Assembly (NCBI GenBank): GCA_947623455.1
Contig: OX392536.1
Coordinates: 36,275,465 to 36,339,464 of the forward strand
DNA from: Mimachlamys varia
Lineage: Eukaryota; Mollusca; Bivalvia; Pectinida; Pectinidae
Reading direction: 5' to 3'
DNA length: 64,000 nt
Numbering within the stretch: the first letter of the stretch is position 1; each line of letters begins with the position of its first letter. The position numbers and the translations under genes were made by a program. Below, piece after piece: positions 54,500-64,000 of this stretch. Under the pieces are notes generated by a model, which ran no database searches, was not told where the DNA came from, and was given only the letters and a program-made list of their open reading frames with translations.

Positions 54500-55430
54500 A
54501 TATTTTGTTATTTGTTTGTATAGTTGAACAAGAATGTTAGACAAATTTATCAAGATTATGATTAATATTTTACTCTAGTCCTCTTAGTGAAACTGTCACT
54601 GCCAAATATAAGTTCAGGCCAGGGAGCAAATGAAGGCATTGCCTTTTATCAAATAGTATACACTATTCAGTCAAAAACGCAACGGAAATTCAGGTCATAT
54701 AACCATCGGCAGGTGTACATTACCGTACAATTTAGTGTCTAGTCAATTTAGTGTCTTAGTCAATTAAGTGGCAGTAATACGACAAACACTGCCGTACAAT
54801 TTAGTGTCTAGTCAGTTTGGTAGCAGTAATACAACAAACGTATTGTGTAATATCATTATACTATGATAAGTGAACAGTGTCAAACCTATTTTATTTGACT
54901 ACTGTTTTCCTGGTGCCGGTAACATTCTGTTCGTTAATATTTTGCTTGTCTCTAGGCCATCGACTGTGTAAAATAATATAGTGCTTGTTTGATGATCCTT
55001 TCTGGCTATAACATAAAGGTTGCAAGTTTAAACTACTAGTCACGTTGTTCACTCGTTTACATTGACATTGCGGCACAAACGTTTTAATATTAAGAGAGTT
55101 TGATATACGTGGTATTGTGGAAAATACCATTATGATCATGACTAAACAGGACATGTCTTTACATCGCCGAAGTGATAGAATGGCGTTTTCTTGTTCTATA
55201 GTACTGTTTTAATAATCAAATCTTGTTTTACAAGGCATTTTGATTGGCTTAGGAATTTGTGTTATGTCTCATAACGTAAACAAAAATGGCGTCACCATTT
55301 GTAACGTCGCATTTGATTTGGTGATATATTAGCGTATTGAATTTTTAGAGGAAAGAGTTCCACCATAATAGTGTATTTGCATAAGGATTGTGTAGAAAAT
55401 ATTAAATTATGAGAATTAAATTCAATATAT
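54500..55430. other. No gene found; short local repeat
   Basis: gtacaatttagtgtctagtca occurs at 54728 and 54793. Confidence 0.4.
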
Positions 55431-55435
55431 TTGTT

Positions 55436-55545
55436 TATGTTATTGAGCCATAACACAAAACAATTGGAGTGTACTCTCATCATAAACCGCTTCGTGGTTT
55501 ATTTAGAGTACACCCCGATTTTATGTGTTATGGCTCAATAACATT
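55436..55545. repeat. Palindrome
   Basis: tgttattgagccataacacaaaa and its complement, centre ataaaccgcttcgtggtttat. Confidence 0.9.
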
Positions 55546-55549
55546 AAAA

Positions 55550-57155
55550 ACTTGACGTCAATCCTTTAATTACACAGCGACATGCATTGACTGTAATATC
55601 TTGTGCCAGGAAGTGCGATATGTTATTGTCTAGATTTATTACATATTTAATATAGGAATTAATAAATTTGAAAGTAAAGGTGGCCAACACATATTTGTAT
55701 TTATGCTTTTTTGAAAGGTAATGACTAAATGTCGGATCCTAGATGTATGCTTTTGTAGGAATATCAGAATATCAGCATTTTAAATCATATATGTGTTTGT
55801 TGAATGTTATCTCCACTTTATAATTGTTAAGTATATATGGGTACAATATAATGTATGTATTTGAAATAATTATTGAATTGGTCTTTTAATGTAAGATTTT
55901 CGGCTTTAATGTCAAAGTTGCTATGTTTAATGTTACATTGTATCTTTCAAAACGTTACCTAGCAATACATGCTGTAAGGTTCAACCCATGCGCGTCTGAT
56001 TTAAAATGATGATACTGCTATTTAGGATTTTCATTCGGGGTATATTTTCAGTGTCATCGCGTTTATTTATGTAAAGGAAATTTGCTTTGTTGACAAATTG
56101 TTTATACCGTATCATATGTAGTACATGTACATCCATACATGACAATGAACATTACGCGTTTTGAACGATTTGCACTCTTTATGTTTACTTTTAAATTGTC
56201 AAACACAACAAATTGACAGCCGAAATGTACATTATTTTTGTAACTGGATTATATTACTCTAACTTGCCCACCAGATTTATTCAATTGCAATACTCAGCGA
56301 TATTCGAGACAACAATTTAATAGGAATTTAATTTTACATTTCTATTCTCTACATGTCAATTCTTGCATAATTTATGTGTATTCAAATATTAGTATTGCTT
56401 TTTACTTGCCAGGTTATTACGTGTTATGAAATAATGTAAAAGAAAAACGTCTTACGAATTCTGTGTTATCAATATATGGATAATGAAATATGTTAAATGT
56501 GCCAACCACATGTGTGGTCGTATCTGCTAATCGTGTCTAAATGTACATTGACGTTACACGAATAGTAAATATTGATGCTGTAACCATATGTTCTTTCTGA
56601 AGGCGCTTTTTCGGTAATGATATTTTCACTTTTAATACTGTGTATGTTTGCATGAAACAGTATCATGTATGTGTCCTATCTTAGTTGATATTTGCTGTAT
56701 ATTGAGCATTGGAGATGTCGACAGATATTTTGTTTTGGATTTTTATTAATTTTTTTGAATTACTTAAATGCTGTATACATGATAGTATTGCTATAACCTA
56801 TATGTGTTATATAATAAGTACAGGGGATATCAGTATGGGTGATGTCATCTCTGTCTATCTTATTTGCATTAAATGCATTTAGTCAAAGATAAAAGTTCAA
56901 AACAATAACCAATTTATTACATTAATAGTGAGGAAATACATCTGATACATGTTTAGAAATATTATCTCTTCCACAAACGTATTTTTTTATAAACATGTGA
57001 CATACAACGCTCACACTGATATCCCTGTGTGGAGGGCAAAGGGCAGACTATACCATACCATGACATATTCAGGGCAGTCTTTTTATGGGCTGTAGTGTAC
57101 ATATACATCATTTATAATAAAACAATTTAACAATAAATTAAGAGTTGTATTTGAT
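55550..57155. other. No gene found
   Basis: AT-rich single-copy sequence. Confidence 0.45.
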
Positions 57156-57512
57156 GTAACGTTAACGTCATCAGGCCTAGAACATTGATATTTGGCCGAA
57201 GGGTTCCTTGGGGGAAGCCCAACAAAGTTTGTGAAAAAGAAAAATTGACCCTTATTCAAGGGCACAAGGGTCAAATCTGTTAAAAACTTAAAAAAAATTC
57301 TGCTGATAAACCAAAAGGCCTAGAACCTTGATATTTGGCTGAAAGGTACCTTGGATGAATCCCGACAAATGTTGCGCAAAAAATGGCCTTGATCCAATAT
57401 TCAAGTTCAAGGAATAAAATCTGTTAAAATCTTCTAATGACTTCTTCAGATAAACCAAAAGGCCTAGAACCTTGATATTAGACTGAAAGATTCCTTGGAT
57501 TAAAATCATATC

Positions 57513-57872
57513 TTGATTTCCGGTCCGTTCCGTAAACTTCTCTCTGCTGCGTCAAGATCCGAGGACATCATAATATAGGGGGTCACGTTTAGATGACCTT
57601 TGTTACCTCTTTACTTAACACTAAAATAATTTTTCAATGACTTGTCATCTTGTAGCCAGTCATTTCGTCACATTATTCCACATTTACTTTTTGGTGACGA
57701 AATGACTAAACGTACAAATGCGATGATGCAAGCTTTGTCGCCTCAGATTCTGAAAGTAGTACTTTGATTGGCTAATGCAAAATGTCATATGAAAGTGACC
57801 CCCTATGTGATATCCACAGATCTTGGCGCAGCAGAGAGAAGTTTACGGAACAGAGCGGAGATCAAGATATTG
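57513..57872. mobile_element. Foldback MITE nested in the tandem-core element
   Basis: Arms of about 50 bp: atcttgatttccggtccgttccgtaaacttctc and its complement, followed by inner pairs ggggtcac / gtgacccc. It interrupts the core unit between ttccttgga and gttataagattggatgaagcc. Confidence 0.8.
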
Positions 57873-58098
57873 TTATAAGATTGGATGAAGCCCGACAAAG
57901 TATGCGAAAAAAATTACCTTGACCCTTGTAGTGATCAAGGTCACGGATGAAATCTGTTAAAACATTTGAACGACTTCTTCTGATCAACCATAATTCCAAG
58001 AAGCATGATATTTACCTGAAAGTTTCCTTTGATGAAGCCCGACAAAGTTTCCGAAAAAAATAGCCATCATAGTGTACAAGAAGAAGAAAAAATCAGAG

Positions 58099-58275
58099 AA
58101 TACCAAAGCGTCAACAAAACCATAATCCGGACTCAAAAACGATTAAACTAGTGGCAAAATAGGAACAAAGAAAAGATTTACATGGATACTCTCGTAAAAG
58201 AACAAGATAATAAGACCAGGCGTTCCGGAAGAGTAAGCGTCTTCCGCTTCATCGACGACACCCGCCATGTAAATC
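58099..58275 (+). repeat. Dispersed repeat family B, best-preserved copy
   Basis: ataccaaagcgtcaacaaaacc ... ggaagagtaagcgtcttccgcttcatcgacgacacccgcc. It is also inserted in the tandem-core element. Confidence 0.8.
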
Positions 58276-58579
58276 TTGGTCACAAGGTCACAGGATTCAA
58301 ATCTGTTAAAACCTTTAAGGAACTTCTCATGTTTAACCAAAAGGCCTAGAGGCATGATATGTGCCTGGCAGCTTCCTTGGAAGGAGCCATTCACATTTTG
58401 CAAATGAAAATTACCATGTCGTACTTTTAAGGTAACGGGGGTCAAATATGCTTATATTTCAATATGGTATTCTGAATGTCTAGCAGTTATAAGAGTTTAG
58501 GCCGCTTTAGGGTAGGCTACACGTGAGAGATATTGATACCAGCTGAGCGATGCAGGCCCACTGGGCCTCTTGTTGATAT

Positions 58580-59760
58580 TATGAATTTGTGTCTGGTTAA
58601 CAATAATGTTTATGCCATTCTGTCGTTATACTGTTATAGAGATAATGAATGCTACTATCAATGACTGAGATGAGGCAATTACTTTTTAATGATTAAAAAA
58701 AATATATATTACTGATCGCAATAATTTTATACATCGTGTGTTGGATGAACTGCCGAAAGAGTTTCAGTTAATACAGGCGCTTTCACTGTTATCAAAATGT
58801 ATCGCTTTCAAATAAAACGGAATACTTTTTGATTACTCAATCAAATCCATCTTGCGCTATTTAATTACTTGCACTTATTTAATCAGATATACACATGTCA
58901 TGATGAGAAGGATATTTCAAAAACTATTCGATCGCTTCATATAGTTGCTAAAACAAAAAATCTATATTTGTATGATTCAACGTAACCTTAAAAATATATG
59001 ACGCGATTTACTCCTGGTTATGTCGCTTACCTCCCGTTGTCCGTCGATGATTCCACCATTCCATCAATTTGTGCCTTTATCAGTTATCAGGAAGAGGCAT
59101 AAGAGCATTGTTGAAATATATTTAATTCAGCTTTTTTTCTGTAATAATTATGACTCGTTATTGATAAATCGTGATTTTGTTTTGTCCTTTTTAGACGACG
59201 TGTGGTTTCTCATTGATTGGCGCCATCCACTGCACCACCCGACCACCCGGAAATATTTATATGTATGCGGGGGGGGGGGGGGGATTAGATACAGTAAACT
59301 AGGGACACAATATGAATAGAGGAAATCTTCACATATACACGGAGACACTTAAAAAGGAAAGAAAATAAACCCAGGTATTCAGGAAGGGTAAGCGTTTTCT
59401 GATGCATCGACTTGAATCATGAATACAAAGAGGTTCCCAAGCAGATGATGGTTGCTTATCCTTTTTATCTAACCGAAGTTACTTTATCAAATTATATAAA
59501 GGCTCGTTCTTTACCAGGAATCGTTCACTATTTGAAAAGTAATTAACGATAGTCAGATAAACGTCATAGCTAATTATCACATGATTTTGGCCTTTCTCTG
59601 GCCACGGGTTGGATAGATTTACGTGGATAAATTTTAAATATAATAGAACAAGACCAGATGATCATGGGTTTTAGGCTTCACCGACGACACACGCCAAGCA
59701 GTTCTGGGTCACTAAATGAAGATGAGATCTAAGCCATGTGACGTCCTCTAACTGAGAATC
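58580..59760. other. No gene; SINE fragment at 59218-59255
   Basis: ccatccactgcaccacccgaccacccgg matches the tRNA-like head of the SINE at 36055 (minus). A G run follows at 59269-59283. Confidence 0.45.
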
Positions 59761-59764
59761 GTAG

Positions 59765-60735
59765 CATTGCTATATGCTACAGTTGTGGTATCGCACGACG
59801 CACCAAAAACTGCGTGCGTGCATCGTGCATACATCGTGCACACATAGTTCGCCCATGGTGCGCACAACGGGGCGATCTAAAGATCGTGCGTTTATGTGTG
59901 CGATTAGAATCGCACAATTTGGTACAATTGGTCGATACATATTACGAATGAAAAACATATGGAACCCTCTTCTCCGAAAACTATTTAAATTCGCATCATA
60001 TTTATTGGGATTAGGTCAATTTAACAATATACAGTAAACAGTATTACAGTGATCATGAGACAGCCAAGTGTGGGTTTAGCTACCAGGTAACAGAATATGT
60101 AAATAACATGCCACAGTTTTACCTGTCCCGTGTGCGGCGATACGTTACGACAGCCATTACCGAACGACCGTTATGAAAACAAACTGGACTCGTATACGTA
60201 TAATTAGTTATTTGAAAAACCCTCCCCTCCTCAACACTTTACCTGTGTTTTCACACCTAGGCGAGTGTTGTAAGTGCCCCGGGCTAGAGACATCTACATA
60301 TATATTGTCAATGTACAGATGCAGTTTATAACTTGGTAAAACTGGCAATATTTACTTGAATGAGAACTTGTCAATATGAGTTGAAAGTTTACATACATGT
60401 GTCTATTTGGTTTGTTTCAAAAACTGCAGAAAGACTATTACTAATTTTAAGAAATATATAGATAGAACTATCAGCTAATGTAAAAACAACTAGCGCGAAA
60501 CCGTATATATTGTTAAACCATTTCTAAATTTACATCAACCACGATTGTCATCGCACAATGTTAGTCTATCGTGCGCCCACATGTGCGTTAGAAATAATCG
60601 CCCAGGATCGCATCGTTCGCACATCGTGCATACACTGTTCGCCCATCGTGCGCCCACCGCACATCGTGTAACGTTGTGCGATCCCACAACTGTGCAAGGA
60701 CAAACTAACATCGCTATAGAAATATAGCAACTGAG
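59765..60735. mobile_element. Inverted-repeat element of about 970 bp
   Basis: Left ttgctatatgctacagttgtgg then tatcgcacgac; right gttgtgcgatcccacaactgtgc ... ctatagaaatatagcaac. Both arms contain runs of gcacatcgtgc-type words. No transposase frame in the middle. Confidence 0.65.
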
Positions 60736-60764
60736 ATCACGATGACTGCCTTAAAAGCATATAA

Positions 60765-60915
60765 AAATATCCTGAGAATACCAAAGGATCAAAGCAACCA
60801 TAATCAGAACTAAAAATCGAGTATACACTGGACTTAAAATGAAGGAGGAAAATGGTACCACGGACACATTTGAAACAGTACCAGGTGATAAATCCAGGTG
60901 TTCCAGAAGAGTAAG
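60765..60915 (+). repeat. Dispersed repeat family B, diverged copy
   Basis: gaataccaaaggatcaaagcaaccataatcagaac ... ccaggtgttccagaagagtaaggg. Confidence 0.65.
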
Positions 60916-61319
60916 GGTATTTTGTTTTGTCATATTCTATAAATTAAGGGTGCCTTTCCTTAAAAAAATATTTGCAATTAAGTGTTAAGTGCCGCACTGT
61001 CTATGATTCGAAAGTACGAAAGTCTTCTCACTTAATGATATCATGTATTTAGACCACAATGGCATTTACTGTTATTTTTAACGTGAGGATTTCAATTTTT
61101 CAATCGTATACTTTCGATTTCTTGATAGTAACATCCCTGTTTTTCCAACCAATGTTTTTACAGTTTCGAGTTGATTTGTTTTTCTAGGGCTTGCTCTAAA
61201 TATCGAGATTTCCGTGATCGATGTCGACTGCTAACAAACAATCTAGCAACACAAGAATTCGAGATATGCAGGTTGATCAGAGCTATGGGCAAGTTTTATG
61301 TTTGCTATCTTTGTCTCAT

Positions 61320-61640
61320 TGGGAAATAGTCTGCATCTTTGTGTGGTATGAAGATGGACGTTTTTGAGTATGCTCATTAATATGCTTACTTATTGTGATT
61401 GAGGACGATGACTCGGTTCTCATTTCGAGGAATAAATGTTTACTTGGATATGACCAATATCTACATGGCGGGTGTCGTCGATGAAGCAGAAGACGCTTAC
61501 TCTTCCGGAACACCTTGTCGTATTCTCTTGTACTTTTGCAAGGGTCTCCATGTAGATATGTCCTTTGTTTATGTTTTGCTTCTAGTTTAATCGACTTTGA
61601 GTTCGGATTATGGTTTTGTTGACGCTTCGGTACTCGTTTC
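61320..61640 (-). repeat. Dispersed repeat family B, longest copy
   Basis: acatggcgggtgtcgtcgatgaagc ... agtttaatcgactttgagttcgg ... ttgttgacgcttcggtact, the reverse complement of 58099-58275 with extra 5' sequence. Confidence 0.75.
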
Positions 61641-61649
61641 TTTTAAGGT

Positions 61650-62825
61650 GCAGCATGTATGTGTGTTACGTGATCTTTCGTGTTCACGTCGTTAAGCTTT
61701 ATGAAATTCGTTAAATTCACAACATCAACATGCATGTGTCTTCTCATGTGCATGTTACAATGTACGTGTACAACACGTGACTAGTTTTGCGCTATTTTTG
61801 ATCTCCTGTCGAAAGCCTAAAATGTAGTGCACTTTTAACAGACTTTATGAACTAATCTTGAGAAAAAATATAATTCCTGCCTCAATGGCATATGTTATTA
61901 TGTCTCGAAATGTTGAAATAGCGTCGGGGGAATATTTCAAAACAATCGGTTACCATGGCCAAATTGCAGTTCCTTGTTTCAGCATCATTTGTACAGTTGC
62001 TAATTTGTTCGTTTTATTTTATGATTAGCATCTTTAGAGAAGCTCTTAATGGGCACGAGACTTCTTTTTGACCCAGTTAAACCAACGTTTCATGACATGT
62101 GTAGTTTTTTTGCTTTATTTCAATGACGGATATTGATCTCAGGTTTAGTCCGTTTTTTAGTTTTAATCTCTGTATTAAATTAAATGCTGACAGCGTCACA
62201 TGGAATAAATTCATTAAGTTTAGAAGCAATGACGATACTATGTATTCGCGTGCTATATATATATCAGACTTGGGACAATTACTTGTGCTAACCCAACAAC
62301 ATTTTTCGTATAATTTACGTATTACTAGTCAATTTGACACTGCAATGATTGTGTAATCCATGTTAATTTGTTCAAATCTCAGTTTATATAATGCTGATAA
62401 ACAGTTCAAGTAGAAAATAAAAGCCGTATTTGATAAGTTTCCATACGTATATTAACGTTTTCGCACGTGAGCAACCTTACAGGCGCTACGAAAATAAACA
62501 AAACAGTTTCAGGAGGGGAATAACCGAAAGAAACATACGTTTAACTACATAAGTTCAATTCAAATTACCATGTTAAACAATCATGTATTGTACATTGATT
62601 ATAAAATGGCATGACAATTATGCGCACTGTTGTTTAGAGATCTGTTTGACTTGTGTTAGCCTAATTACAAAAGTGATGGATCTTTTCATGTAAACAATCA
62701 ATCATCTGTCGCCATTCTAAAGACAATATGATCACTATATCAAATTTGCCGGACTGACACTGATTAGGATGGGGAACCTGACTAAAAGTTGTGGGGGACC
62801 ATAAAGTTGCCTCAAAAAAACTATG
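61650..62825. other. No gene found
   Basis: Single-copy AT-rich sequence; the open frame at 62123-62356 has no recognisable features. Confidence 0.4.
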
Positions 62826-62910
62826 TATACTGAAAGATGACGTAACACCCACACATGCTGCACCTTTTTAATTTAGTAATAGATACAGTATGCCCAAAAA
62901 ATAATTAAAA

Positions 62911-62958
62911 CTGCATCATACAGCTCTTTCGTCCTCCTAGGACTCTTCAGTGGTGCAA
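62911..62958 (-). ncRNA. Hammerhead ribozyme motif, copy 1
   Basis: Read on the minus strand: stem I strand TGCACCA (62957-62951), CTGAAGA (62950-62944), stem II GTCC-TAGGA-GGAC (62943-62931), GAAA (62930-62927), a tiny stem III, GTA at 62921-62919, then TGATGCA. The predicted cut is between 62919 and 62918. All core residues fit the CUGANGA...GAAA...NUH rule. Defects are one mismatch in stem I and G where C is expected after GAAA, which breaks stem III. Confidence 0.78.
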
Positions 62959-63289
62959 AGGGTCAAAAGGTGGGAATCCCAAATGGCTAGACTAATGTAG
63001 AAGCAGAAGGGTCAGGTGCGTAAAACCCCTTTAATTTATGAATTTAGAAGTAAAATCAAACTAGTGCTGTATAATTTCAAATCGTGTACTACGAAAATGT
63101 GTATATTAAGTACCATGCCACTACTCAAATGAGATTAACCGTTGCTATGGAGACTCCAGCTAACCTCGCGGACTAAACATCCACCAGCAGAATCTGTCAC
63201 CCCCATCATAAAAGATGATGTAACACGCACATATGCTGCACATTTTAAATTTAGTTATAAATACAGTATGCTGAAAACTGAATTAAAAC

Positions 63290-63335
63290 TGCACCATACA
63301 GCTGTTTCGTCCTCCTAGGATTCTTCAGTAATGCT
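63290..63335 (-). ncRNA. Hammerhead ribozyme motif, copy 2
   Basis: Minus strand: GCATTA (63334-63329), CTGAAGA (63328-63322), ATCC-TAGGA-GGAC (63321-63309), GAAA (63308-63305), CAGCTG, TA (63298-63297), then TGGTGC. Stem I pairs with two G-U wobbles; stem III (ACAGCTGT) is self-complementary, as in minimal hammerheads that work as dimers. Stem II has an A-C mismatch at its first pair. The predicted cut is between 63297 and 63296. Confidence 0.75.
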
Positions 63336-63405
63336 AGGGGCCAAAAGGTGGGAATCCAAAATGTCTAAACTAATGTTGAAGCAGAAGGGTCAGGTGCGTA
63401 AATAT

Positions 63406-64000
63406 CTTACATATATTATGCTAGTTACCCGCTATATCTTATATGTTACAAGTAAAAGATATCGTATTTAAAGTTGAGTAGATATAGCGTTAGCAAAATC
63501 ATAATCCAAACTCAAAATTGATTAAACCGTAAGATATTTTATATGATAACACATGTATTATGGATTAATATGGCATTTTGAAAACTGTATTAAGCCATAT
63601 ACGTTGTTTCAGCTTTTGCCATATATTCCGATCAGATTTTCACCGCTCCATCACGAGTGAGGACGGTTTCTTATCTCACATTTCAAATCCCGTTCTTTAG
63701 AAGAAATCTTATAATGAACGAATAATATGACATATCGCCTATAATACTCTTTATATTATTTAATATCTTTTATATCTTATATGATATACATATTGTATAT
63801 CTTATAATGAAATTCCTATACATGATTTATTACAAAGTATATACGATCTTATATATTATAAAAGATATATAATAAAGTTGATAAGATATCTGTTTAACTG
63901 TATAAGATACCGTATATAATTTAGTATAATCCTGGATCAACGTTGCTCAATGAATTAATGACAACTTGGTTTGTCATATTCTTTTCGTCCGTCCTTTCCT
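63406..64000. other. AT-rich tail with recurring tatcttatatgatata words
   Basis: Low-complexity, no gene. Confidence 0.5.

Larger units (their letters stand above)
57160..58572 (+). mobile_element. Tandem-core element of pearl/Helentron type, third family
   Basis: Core units of about 130 bp (ataaaccaaaaggcctagaaccttgatattt) and the shared 3' hairpin caggcccactgggcctcttg. The 5' end is not clear. Two other elements are nested inside. Confidence 0.6.
62830..63405 (-). mobile_element. Dimeric hammerhead-bearing repeat (retrozyme-like or Penelope pLTR remnant)
   Basis: Segments 62831-63025 and 63209-63403 are about 85 percent alike by eye and 378 bp apart in the same orientation. Each carries a type I hammerhead motif on the minus strand; the 378 nt between the two predicted cleavage sites form one full monomer. 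This two-ribozyme layout matches metazoan retrozymes and the pLTRs of Penelope-like elements. No reverse transcriptase is visible nearby. Confidence 0.75.

Overview
The window looks like AT-rich nuclear DNA from a bivalve mollusc or a close lophotrochozoan relative. The reasons are split genes with canonical GT-AG introns, very dense short mobile elements, mobile elements with tandem-repeat cores and a 3' hairpin like the pearl elements of bivalves, a divergent NXPE-family gene and a Gly/Tyr-rich secreted peptide of shell-matrix style. Species cannot be named from sequence alone. Most of the 64 kb is repeat; only a few percent is coding.

Region by region: 1-3900 and 17125-20985 are two diverged, direct copies of one block, 17.1 kb apart. 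Between them lie a tandem-core element (5755-7250), a 41-bp minisatellite (7770-9050), a compound tandem array (9530-9930) and an NXPE-family gene on the minus strand (exons 16122-15442 and 10957-10170; a middle micro-exon and the 5' exons are uncertain). A small three-exon minus-strand gene (23703-21986) encodes a signal-peptide-bearing Gly/Tyr-rich protein and has a visible TATA box. 24.4-29.3 kb is a nest of foldback elements, including a MITE with TTAA target sites. A possible TATA-driven first coding exon sits at 30805-30754 (minus).

From 34427 to 50036 lies the best gene: six consecutive phase-0 exons of a TspanC8 tetraspanin (TSPAN33-like, eight cysteines in the large extracellular loop); its first exon was not found. 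Three tandem arrays have grown out of this gene's own exon edges. A 43-bp unit contains the end of exon 3 plus its donor. A 39-bp unit contains the end of exon 6 plus its donor, and fills an 11.6-kb intron with more than a hundred CAG|GTAA junctions. A 33-bp unit contains the last codons and the stop. Three copies of a Helentron/pearl-like element sit inside the intron array at the same site, with empty copies of that site next to them, and the block has been amplified into a higher-order repeat. Two inverted copies of a TA-flanked MITE bracket exons 2-4.

50-64 kb has no convincing gene. It holds a second copy of the TTAA MITE, several palindromes, another tandem-core element (57160-58572) with a nested foldback, a long inverted-repeat element (59765-60735), and at 62830-63405 (minus strand) a dimeric repeat with two type I hammerhead ribozyme motifs 378 bp apart, the layout of a retrozyme or a Penelope-like pLTR.
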